Below, piece by piece: positions 56,464 to 64,000 of a stretch of 64,000 bases of DNA (position 1 is its first letter; each line of letters opens with the position of its first letter). Origin of the DNA: Ophiosphaerella korrae (lineage: Eukaryota; Ascomycota; Dothideomycetes; Pleosporales; Phaeosphaeriaceae); contig JALNQF010000004.1 of NCBI GenBank assembly GCA_028456385.1, positions 124,001-188,000 of the forward strand, read 5' to 3'. Under the pieces are notes generated by a model. It was not told the origin of the DNA, did not search any database, and saw nothing but the letters and a program-made list of their open reading frames with translations. The position numbers and the translations under genes are program-made.

Positions 56464-57909
56464 ATGGAGCTCTCACGCCTTGCAGTTCCATCCGTATACG
56501 TTTTCACTATTTTTATGGCTTTTTCTGCGCAATGGATGTTATTGTACCTTGAGCCTGGGCCATTAACTAAGAATGAAATTATTGCAACCAATATTGCCCT
56601 AGTATTGATATTGATTACGTATACGAAGACTGTGTTTGTCGATCCGGGAACGATCCCGAAGGATTGGGTGGAGATGCAAGAGCGTGGGAAGGAGGGTGGG
56701 AGTAAGGAGGAAAAAGAGCTTGCTGCGAAGAGTAGGAAATGGTGTCGGAAATGCGATGCAGCAAAACCACCGCGTGCACATCATTGTAAGGCGTGCAAAA
56801 GGTAAACAATACCCCGAGGGAGGATATCTTTTTTTATCATTATCAAAGTCTGTTCCTGTTTCTATCTTCATACACCATCCAACCTGTCAGCAACCCCTTG
56901 ACATCACCACAGATGTATCCCCAAAATGGACCACCACTGCCCCTGGACCGCGAATTGTGTATCACATACCACATTTCCCCACTTCCTCCGCTTCCTCACA
57001 TACACTACCATCGGCCTCTCGATCCTCGAATCCCTCCTCTTCACCCGACTCCAACACCTCTGGAACGCACGAGACCTCCCAAGCTACCTAGGTCCATCAC
57101 CGTCCCAACTCGCCCAACTCTTCGCCACATTCATCGCAAATAGCATCACTCTCTTCGCCATAGGCATCCTATGCATCCGGAACTTCTGGTGCCTCTTCGT
57201 CAACATGACCACGATCGAAGGCTGGGAAATTCAACGTCATGAAACGCTTCTCAGACGTGCACGGCATTTTGGCGGGTATCTCGAGGCCCCAGATGGAAAT
57301 GCGGTGCGGATTAAGAAGCAAGAGTTTCCATACGATATCGGGGTATTGAGCAATATTGCGCAAGGTATGGGGTCGTGGAATCCATTGGCTTGGGTCAATC
57401 CGTTGGGAGGGACACCATCGGTGCAGAGTGGTTTGGCTTTTGAGACGAATGGGTTTGAAGATGAGGGGACTGTGTGGCCACCACCAGACCCTGACCGTGC
57501 GTATAAGAGGCCTGCGAAAGCGGAAAATACAGATGCGTTTACTTACCAAAATTCTGAGCTTTCGACGCAGGATGCTCTCGCAGCTTTCAAGGCAAGACAG
57601 GCGGAGGATGTAATTAGGAGGCGGAAACCCTTTGTGGAGAGACTAGAGGAGACTATAGGGCAAGTAAATGAGGATGAATATGTATATGGTGACGACGCTA
57701 GCGATGAAGAAGGTGAAAAGGAGGGTTTCGATGATGGCGAGGGCGAGGAAGGGTGGCGAAATTCAGAAGGCGAGCGGTTGAAGGATTTCGGTGTTGATGA
57801 GGATGTCGAGTTTTATGATGAACAAGAGGATGAGATTCCGCTGGCGGAGCTTATGGCGAGGAGGCGGGTAGCGCCGAATGTGACGTATGTGCCAGCGTAT
57901 TCATCTTGA
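56464..57909 (+). CDS. PFA4: DHHC palmitoyltransferase Pfa4
   Basis: Two exons, 56464-56801 and 56913-57909, with a 111-nt intron, encode 444 residues. Two membrane helices open the protein (VYVFTIFMAFSAQWMLLYL; IALVLILITYTKTVFV). They are followed by 'DPGTIPKDW' (DPG motif). The zinc-binding Cys-rich domain 'RKWCRKCDAAKPPRAHHC' continues across the intron to 'CIPKMDHHCPWTANC', which holds the DHHC catalytic site. Two more helices and the 'NMTTIEGWEIQRH' TTxE motif follow. The C-terminal ~150 residues are charged and acidic, with runs such as DDASDEEGEKEGFDD. Yeast Pfa4 is an ER enzyme that palmitoylates amino-acid permeases and chitin synthase Chs3. Length and order match filamentous-fungal Pfa4. 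Confidence 0.93.
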
Positions 57910-58382
57910 GTATTCGTCCATGCACTGGCAACGATATGGCGAAGATAAGCGGCTGGCCGCTCGTTCACGTTGAATGACAGCCAAGAGAGGCAAGCACTTT
58001 TCCCATGCGTGTGCAAAGAATGATTCTAACCTAATAGACCAGCAGTGAAGAATAAGACGATATATCCAAGAACTGAGACCATTCCAAGCCGCCCGCCCTA
58101 AATTGTACCACAAACCGTCACTTCCTCCCCCTCGAATAGAATGATATGAAAGAGAACTTACCCGAGCACAATCAAATCCAGTTCCATCCAGGTTATTCCA
58201 TCGCCGTTGCCTTGCACATTTTGATGTTCTTCCTCCATCAACTGAATGCCAAATCATCATCCAATTTCTTCGCCGTGGTGTGCGCTCATAGAGTCCACTA
58301 GATCGTAAAAAGGGTCGTTCGTGTTGACTCAGTTTGCTCCACTTTTGACATCCTTCTCTTCTGTCAGAGCACGGCTCGGCAT
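57910..58382. other. Convergent intergenic region
   Basis: 473 nt between the 3' ends of PFA4 and HapC. A minus-strand frame running 57901-58578 overlaps HapC's last exon in another frame and reads as a shadow. Confidence 0.5.
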
Positions 58383-59434
58383 TTAGTAATCGGGGTTCCC
58401 ATTTCCGTTGTGAACCGGGTATCCGAAAGCAGTACCGCCGTCTTCGGCCATCTCGGAGTCGCCGCTCAGTACATGCTGTTCCGCATTTGCTGGGCCGCCT
58501 GGGTTGGGCCCGCTGGCCCCGGCTGGGAACTGCCCACCAGGCTTGTTCTGATTTGCGAGGAGGGTCTCGTACCACCAATCAATACCATAGTTCAGATAAA
58601 CGTCTTCGCCAATGTTACGGCAACAAAGGAGACTGTAACAGGGGCAAAGGGGAGGGGACAATACTTACTTCGCGATAGCGAGAAAGGTAGATCTTGAGGG
58701 CTTCCGAGTAGTTCTCGAAGCCAAGGGAGGTCATGGCAAAGAGGATATCTTCGCCATTGACTGTCTTGCGCTTCTCCTGCTGGCATTTTTCGGAAGCTGT
58801 TGGAGCTACATCAGCGGCTGTGGTGGGGCTTGTAGGATATCGACTTGGCAGACTGACCCTCGCTGGTGATGAAGGAGATGAACTCGCTGACGCACTCCTG
58901 CATGCATTCCTTTGCTTCCTTTGCGATCTTGGCGTTTTCGGGAAGGGCCATCTTCATGATGCGGGCGACTGGAGCAAAGTTACGTATTTTAGCATCCAAA
59001 GTGACATTATCGGCAGAGGGGGCGGGGGAAGACTGGGGCGGGGGAGTGGAGGGCTGGGGCGACGAGGACGACATCTCGCGGACTGCAGCGCAGGGCTGGG
59101 GGATTCAGGTACGCAGCACAGCTGACTGGCTGGCAGATGGAGGTGGCGCGCGATTGGAGGGTATTTTGGCGTGCAGCCAGGGCGAGTGGCCGCAATCCGT
59201 CGACATGCAGAGGGCAAGGGAGAGTAGGGCATACGCACCATTGGCGATTGGAAGCCATCGATCCTGCTCCTTGACTTCGAATTCGTACCCGAGTGCCTGG
59301 GCTTGTGCGTCGGCGCCTTCTCTGTCCATGTGTTGCTCGTCTTCAGGCGACTGTGCTTGCACGACAATGTCGTCTGGCTTTGTATGCGACTTGGACAGCA
59401 TCGACCCTTGCAGTTTCTCTGGCGTCGACGACAT
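58383..59434 (-). CDS. hapC: CCAAT-binding factor subunit HapC / NF-YB / Hap3
   Basis: Four exons in gene order, 59239-59434, 58858-58968, 58669-58796 and 58383-58547, encode 199 residues. The histone fold is nearly invariant: '[20 protein letters not shown]', then '[20 protein letters not shown]', '[20 protein letters not shown]' and '[16 protein letters not shown]'. It is one of the three core subunits that bind CCAAT boxes, and in fungi the complex handles redox and iron responses with HapX. The N-terminal 55 residues and the Gly/Pro-rich C-terminus ([13 protein letters not shown]) are divergent. For exon 4 an alternative acceptor (GGTACGAG) 15 nt upstream would add TLLANQ-type residues in frame. 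Intron 1 is long, 270 nt, and contains an in-frame ATG at 59074 continuous with exon 2. Confidence 0.95.
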
Positions 59435-60848
59435 TTTAGCGGCGACGTACCTCGACGGATCGTGTGCGCTGGCGGCTTGCGCAGTAATTCGCTGGCAACC
59501 ACGTCACCGGGGGACAATGAGCTAGCCTGGCGGCCGAGTCTGCGACCGCTGTGTAACGGGGGGAGGTCTGACGGGGGATATGGTTAGTGGCATGCAACTG
59601 CGAGTGGCTTGGGGGTTGGGATGCAGCTAGGGCGCGCGCTGGAGGGCGAGCCGGCGTAGGGCGCAAGGGGGTGGGGGTGAAGGAAGGCGGGCAGGCAGGC
59701 AGGGTACGTGGTGGGGGAGGAGGGGGTGTGGGTGTGGGTGTGGGTATGGGCGTGGGCAGCTGCGTGAACAGGCGCGGGCGGGCGATGCAGGTGCAGGCCA
59801 GGCCAGGTGAGGAGATGCGAGTAGAGACGGGAGGAGAGGGAGACGTGGTGCGTGGTGCTTGTGTACCGCTGCTGGGAGTGCAATGGGAGGAGCGGCTGTC
59901 ACGCTACTGTTCTGTCCAACTTGCCTGGTCTGTCTGGTCTGTCTGGCCGGCGTGCAGCGGGGCGGCGAGGGCGTGCAATGTTGGTGCTTGGTCGTGCCTA
60001 GTCTTGTCTTGCCTAAACTCGTCTCGTCTCTTTCTCGCGCTCTTCTCAGTCGGCGTGAGGTGTCGTTGACGTGAAGCCCGGCGACGCGTCCGGCCAATGA
60101 GAACGTGTCGCGCTTCAGCCTTGGGGCGGGAGCTTGGACCGCCCGCGACGGAGGGGGAGAAAGCGCAAACCTCCCGGCCCGTCCGTCGTTCGTCCTCTAG
60201 CCGGTCCTGTGTGCGTTGTTCATTGCCCGTCGTCCACATCGCCTTAGCCATACCGGCTGGCCCATGCCGCTGCTGCTTTGGGCCTCACTGCATCTGCCCT
60301 CCTCGGGTCCTCGCCTCCGCCAGCACCCAGACGGTACCCTATGAGCTGACTGCCCACGCTCGTGGAATGCAAGTCGACACAGGGCCCCCATCTGACGTGG
60401 CCAACACATTGTGCAGGAGCCCTGGCTAAGCCGTGTTAGAACCCGCCAGACTGGCTTTCTATGTGAAGATCGTTTGCGTCGACGGCATAAAACGTTGATT
60501 CACTATGGCTGCCCAGTGGCTTGGGCATGACGTTATGCCTCTTCCCCACGCCTACCGCGGCCTTCCTGTCCACGAACCACCGGCCCCTGCAATGTGAACT
60601 CTGTCGTGGCCAGCATTCATACCTAGTTATTGTTAGGTGTCCTCCTGCATCATGTCGAGAGATCGAGTTCGACCATCACTAGCTCTCGCACATCTAGGTA
60701 CACCCCAGCCATGCCATGCCCAACCCTCAACTCCTAGTTGTTGCTCATGATAATGCTATTGTGCTCCGCTGAAAGACGCCAAGTGTCTTGCCATATCTCG
60801 TGCGTACGCTGTAATTCATAGGCTGACCGCGTAATTGCTGTCACCTCT
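59435..60848. promoter_or_regulatory. GC-rich upstream region of hapC, convergence zone with PFD2 end
   Basis: About 1.4 kb. From 59580 to 60400 the DNA is strikingly GC-rich, G-biased on the + strand at 59590-59840 and pyrimidine-rich at 59990-60060. It includes a GTGGGT-type tract at about 59711-59758 and a TGGTCTGTC tandem at about 59930-59950. A CCAAT box lies at 60094-60098. Frames of 70-160 codons on both strands are composition artefacts. Nothing else was identified from 60430 to 60848. Confidence 0.55.
59711..59758 (+). repeat. G-rich tandem tract (GTGGGT type), possible G-quadruplex
   Basis: Seven runs of three to five G separated by 2-4 nt spacers occur on the + strand in about 48 nt. 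It lies about 280-320 nt upstream of the hapC start, on hapC's template strand. Confidence 0.75.
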
Positions 60849-61473
60849 CTATTCGGGCTGTTGGACCACCTGGACATTGTTTTTCCTCTGTTGGTCATGT
60901 TAGTGTCTCATCTCAAGGAATGCTTGCACTGGCAGTGATCGCACCTTCCATTTCTCCATGTCGTCCTGCTTCGTCTTGTATTGTTTGACTAACTCCCCCA
61001 ACGCCTTCTTCAACCCATCAGAATTAGTCTTTAGGATAGGCACCACTTCCTTGACTGTCCTCTCCGTCAAGACACCATTAATCATCCGGAAGCATTTCCG
61101 ATCTCCCGATAATGGCTCTAGAGTCTCTAGTACGAGTCTGGGCCTGTGTCAGTACAGGTCCCCCGCAGTGCATAATGGAGCGGTGAAGAGGAGGGGAAAC
61201 GAATACGTAAAGAGGGGGCTGACGGGGGAAGGTAAAGCGGTGTACACGCTGAAATATGTGATCAACAGTAACAAGTTACGAACGCGGCATACTTGTGCTC
61301 CTCAGTCTCTTGCTCAATATCACCAATCTTTTGGGCAATAGTTTGCAGTGTGTTCTTGTAGTTTTGATATGTGGTTTGGAGCTCTACGTCTGGTCAGTGG
61401 CTGTGGGAAGATAAAACAAAACAGATCATGGTAGCCCACCTTGTTGCTTCCTGAGCTGTGCTTGTGATGCCAT
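60849..61473 (-). CDS. PFD2: Prefoldin subunit 2 (Gim4)
   Basis: Four exons in gene order, 61440-61473, 61293-61383, 60945-61137 and 60849-60887, encode 118 residues. The family pattern is clear: an N-terminal coiled-coil helix (LQTTYQNYKNTLQTIAQKIG, then DIEQETEEHKLVLETLEP), the beta-hairpin 'GDRKCFRMINGVLTERTVKE' and a second helix ending 'EKWKRKNNVQVVQQPE'. The last exon is only 39 nt and was located by homology to the NNVQVV ending. Prefoldin is a jellyfish-shaped hexamer that hands unfolded actin and tubulin to the CCT chaperonin. Introns are 56, 155 and 57 nt. Without the last splice the frame would end in an unrelated 13-residue tail. Confidence 0.93.
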
Positions 61474-61862
61474 ATTGCGGGTTGTACTTTGAGATTTTTT
61501 CTGGCCAAGGCAGTTGTGTCCAGTCTGGTGCGGGGAGGTCGGAGGTGATGTGAACTATTATTGCGCTTCTCCTTGGATCTTGTATTATATCCTTCCCGTA
61601 CCACACAGGAGCACTAATTCAAAATTTGATTCTTTCTGGATTTGAATATCAACTTGGAGTGTCGTGTTTCCTGGAATTTGAGAAGAGTCGTGGAGTCAAG
61701 AACTGGTAGCGCGCTCGGACGCAGTTCATCAGATTTGTGACTTCCCGACTAGTCGACGAACCACAACCTCCATATTCACGCCACCGCGTCGCAACACCCT
61801 GCAAGTGCTCCAATCTCACACAACTGTCTCAAAGATTGCTTAAATTGTATCCGGAGATCATA
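61474..61862. promoter_or_regulatory. Divergent promoter region, PFD2 / CMC2
   Basis: 389 nt between opposite start codons. A short plus-strand frame that starts at 61737 overlaps the CMC2 start in a different frame and is not supported. Confidence 0.45.
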
Positions 61863-62228
61863 ATGCATCCCCATTTACACACTGAGGAGGTACAAAAGAG
61901 TATGCCGCTTTCCATAATGCCCCGGTCGCATGACTTTACTACCCTTCAACAACCACCACCACGCCCCACCCCCGCTGTATTATGACAGTCTTTTCCAAGG
62001 TACTCACATATCCAAACAGACTGTGCGGATGTAGTCGCCGCCCTCGAAGAATGCCATGCACGCGGCTTTATATGGAAAGTCACCGGCAACTGCACCGAAG
62101 CCAAATACCAAGTGAACATGTGCTTGCGAGCACAACGACTCGAGCGCACACGGTTAAATAGAGAAGCAGCTAAGGAGAAGAGAGATAAGATTGAGAAAGT
62201 ATGGGCTGAGCTAGATGCGAACAAATAA
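61863..62228 (+). CDS. CMC2: Cytochrome c oxidase assembly protein Cmc2 (twin CX9C)
   Basis: Two exons, 61863-61899 and 62020-62228, across a 120-nt intron, encode 81 residues. The start MHPHLHTEE is the hallmark of the family. The twin CX9C motifs are exact: C-ADVVAALEE-C in 'NCADVVAALEECHARGF', and C-TEAKYQVNM-C. The basic helix 'LRAQRLERTRLNREAAKEK' follows. Such proteins are imported into the mitochondrial intermembrane space by the Mia40 disulfide relay, and Cmc2 helps complex IV assembly. The donor GTATGC after AAAAGA is chosen over an earlier GTACAA because only it restores the N-C-A-D frame. The gene is too short to stand out by length alone. Confidence 0.92.
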
Positions 62229-62460
62229 GGCTGCAGAGAGGAAAGCTTTTGAGTGTAGGAGTACCTGTATATAACTCTGATTGGATGCATCGTGGGCGTT
62301 GGTTGGAGCAGCATTGGGCGCATATTCAATCGTTATATAATTGCAAATAGGATATGGGTGTTTAGGACGGCATAGTCATGGTTGTGCTTCAACATCTGCG
62401 TATACTATTACAAAACCTGGCGAGCTCTTCGCTCAGACCTGATCAATCTCCAAATAATCA
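62229..62460. other. Convergent intergenic region
   Basis: 232 nt between the stops of CMC2 and the Ntr2-like gene. Untranslated tails only. Confidence 0.5.
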
Positions 62461-63813
62461 TTACTCTTCATCCGTGGTCGCGCCTGAACGACCAACCAAG
62501 GGCGTGGTGCCTAGGCTATCCAGCCCTCTTTCAGCAATAAATCGCCCTCCATTTACTTCGTTTGAAGGTAGAGCAGGCAGACCGGCGTCCTGACGCATCT
62601 TCTCGTACTCTTCGCCAGTCTTCTGTAATTGTTCTTGGAGGTACTTTTTCCGCTCTTCAATCCGAATCTTGTCATCCTTGAGCTCTTGCAATTTCTCCAG
62701 TATCATATCCTTCCTTTGTTTCTTTGTTTGTATATCAATCGTGAGACCTTCGAGAACGTCGTCAAGTTGTGGGAGGGGGGCAATGCGAGGCGGTGTCTTG
62801 GAGCCGTCGTCCTCGTGATCAATCTTCTGGCCGTATCTCCCAGCGCGTGCTTGGGCTGCCGCAAAAGCAGCATTGCGCTCCTCGTCCGAATCTGCTGAGC
62901 CGTCATCATCAGAGCCTCCCTCTGCATTATTAATAAGCTCTGCCATTTCTACACGCCGTTTCCGCTGCGCTTCACGTTCAGATTTGCGCCCAAGTGAGAT
63001 TTTGCCATCCTCAACGAATTCATCAAAACCTTCTGCTATGTCCTCATCCTCGTGTATGAGGCGCGTCTCTGCATATTTCTCCTTCGGTCGTACTGATATT
63101 TCATTCCTTCTCTGCCGGAATTCATCCTCGCCATCGTCGTCAGAAGCCCATGGCCGGTCCTCTTCGCCGTCAAAGGCACTTTCTTGTTGCGCCAATCGCC
63201 TTCGCCTCGCTTTCTTCTCAAGTATCTCAGCTTGTGTCGGTATTGCGGATGATGACTCGGTCGACAAGGATGCGACCGGGCCAAACTTTGAGGCTATGTC
63301 GAGAGCCTGAGACATTTCCTCCTCTTCATTCGAGGGTTTCAGGTCTCTTGGTGTGGAGGGTGTAGAGTTCCGCAGCTCTGCAATGTAATCCTTGTTGTAT
63401 GAAGGTCGATCTTGGTCTGCTGGGCGTGAAGCCTCAGGGACAAGTGGTGATCGCGCTCGCAGCTGCGCACTCTTCTCCAGTGCTAGGCGACTCAGGTTTG
63501 ATTTCTTCGGTGTGACTACTGGTGCTGCATCACTAGATTCGTCACCATCGTTTCCTTCTGATTCGCCAGGGCCAAACGATATCCGCAAGGACGAGCGCTT
63601 CTTGCCTTTTCCAAATGCTGGTAGCTTGACTACTACATCGCGAGTTAGCACGGGAAGCCTAGCAAGGTCAGAATTGAAGGCTCGTGGTTTACGGCATGGG
63701 GAACACTGACCTGTAGGCTTCGGCATCTCATTTTGAGAGCCTTCAGCACTTTCTTCTGAATCGTCGTATGCACCAACTTTGCGCGCGACGCGCCCCGATC
63801 CCGATCGCTTCAT
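62461..63813 (-). CDS. Ntr2-like nineteen-complex-related spliceosome disassembly factor
   Basis: Two exons in gene order, 63711-63813 and 62461-63632, give 424 residues; the start MKRSGSGRVARKVG is preferred over an in-frame Met at 63879. The 78-nt intron has a GTCAGT donor and a GTGCTAAC branch. It is a multiple of three and stop-free, so the unspliced frame also reads through. The protein is mostly charged and disordered. Features that fit the Ntr2/PAXBP1 family are 'KKRSSLRISFGPGE', 'SYNKDYIAELRNSTPSTPRD', 'IPTQAEILEKKARRRRLAQ' and a coiled coil at 'KLQELKDDKIRIEERKKYLQ'. Ntr2 works with Ntr1 and the helicase Prp43 to release the excised lariat. The family call rests on recalled motifs, so it is likely but not certain. 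Confidence 0.78.
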   Translation of the reverse strand: MKRSGSGRVARKVGAYDDSEESAEGSQNEMPKPTGQCSPCRKPRAFNSDLARLPVLTRDVVVKLPAFGKGKKRSSLRISFGPGESEGNDGDESSDAAPVVTPKKSNLSRLALEKSAQLRARSPLVPEASRPADQDRPSYNKDYIAELRNSTPSTPRDLKPSNEEEEMSQALDIASKFGPVASLSTESSSAIPTQAEILEKKARRRRLAQQESAFDGEEDRPWASDDDGEDEFRQRRNEISVRPKEKYAETRLIHEDEDIAEGFDEFVEDGKISLGRKSEREAQRKRRVEMAELINNAEGGSDDDGSADSDEERNAAFAAAQARAGRYGQKIDHEDDGSKTPPRIAPLPQLDDVLEGLTIDIQTKKQRKDMILEKLQELKDDKIRIEERKKYLQEQLQKTGEEYEKMRQDAGLPALPSNEVNGGRFIAERGLDSLGTTPLVGRSGATTDEE

Positions 63814-64000
63814 TCCGTAAGGTTGGTGATACAAAGGAACACTTAGTATGCTACGTGCATGAAAAGGGTCGCAAAGCATTCTAGGCTAGACGACCTCACA
63901 TGTGTAATGTCTTGGCACGGCCCGCAACCGCCGACAAAAAGCTATCCCATGAGCATACCTAGTCCACCAACACTGCGCCTGTGGATTACAAGACTTAGTA
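63814..64000. other. Upstream of the Ntr2-like gene, window edge
   Basis: 187 nt of probable leader and promoter. An in-frame Met at 63879 lies here. Nothing else can be called before the window ends. Confidence 0.4.

Noticed and set aside
57901..58578. 225-codon minus-strand frame over the hapC 3' end
   Set aside because: Arg-rich shadow in another frame of the last hapC exon, with no recognisable domain.
58811..59074. The [10 protein letters not shown] frame as the main hapC start
   Set aside because: It lacks the conserved [10 protein letters not shown] segment, which is encoded by a well-spliced upstream exon; kept only as a possible isoform.
59584..60429. Overlapping frames of 70-160 codons on both strands upstream of hapC
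   Set aside because: They follow GC-skewed, low-complexity DNA, show no domain, and exist in several frames at once.
1..64000. CRISPR arrays, insertion sequences, phage or bacterial operons
   Set aside because: The DNA is eukaryotic with spliceosomal introns throughout; no regularly spaced repeats or transposase genes were seen.

Overview
The window is nuclear DNA of a filamentous ascomycete. Protein-coding genes are split by many short introns (mostly 46-60 nt, GT-AG, often with a CTAAC or CTGAC branch site just before the acceptor). Gene density is about one per 2 kb, and orthologues of Pezizomycotina housekeeping genes dominate. The repertoire (SF3B1, SSB-type Hsp70, HapC, PFA4, single-copy thioredoxin reductase) and gene style suggest Dothideomycetes, probably Pleosporales; that last step is inference.

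Layout, left to right. 0-12 kb: an EF-hand MscS mechanosensitive channel, a disordered protein ending in a RING1-like zinc module, and the intronless U2 snRNP gene SF3B1. 12-20.7 kb: the COMPASS subunit Sdc1/Dpy-30, ribosomal protein S13, a TOS1-type cell-wall gene broken by an in-frame stop, peroxin PEX13, a UBE2W-type E2 and a fungal multi-pass membrane protein. 20.7-22.1 kb is an AT-rich gap. 22-34 kb: ribosome-associated Hsp70 SSB, VPS33, VTA1, a PDI-like ER oxidoreductase, an M28B glutamate-carboxypeptidase-like protein and an intron-containing tRNA-Ala(CGC). 35-39 kb: a cytochrome P450 and a GNAT acetyltransferase separated by gene-poor DNA. 39-50 kb: ribosomal stalk P0, Trm82, thioredoxin reductase, an unknown acidic protein, Atg14 and cystathionine gamma-lyase. 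50-64 kb: a DUF5071-like protein, a GH16 glucanase, ALG12, PFA4, the CCAAT-binding factor HapC, prefoldin 2, Cmc2 and an Ntr2-like spliceosome-disassembly factor.

The genes do not form a metabolic cluster. Themes recur by chance of housekeeping density: splicing (SF3B1, Ntr2), translation and folding (S13, P0, SSB, prefoldin 2, Trm82, tRNA-Ala), vacuole/endosome/autophagy (VPS33, VTA1, ATG14) and secretory-pathway work (PDI, ALG12, GH16, PFA4). Two divergent pairs share intergenic spaces of only about 200 nt (P0/TRM82 and ALG12/PFA4).

I did not find a convincing new multi-gene system. The points most worth a second look are in gene structure: a 7-nt microexon and an acid-free upstream frame in thioredoxin reductase, an in-frame start inside the HapC intron, a G-quadruplex-like tract upstream of HapC, a nonsense codon in the TOS1-like gene, a GC-AG intron in the M28B gene, an open 298-nt intron in SSB, a proline-like tRNA body carrying alanine determinants, and a DUF5071-like protein. 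All exon boundaries were read by eye from splice signals, frame and family alignment from memory; no searches were run.
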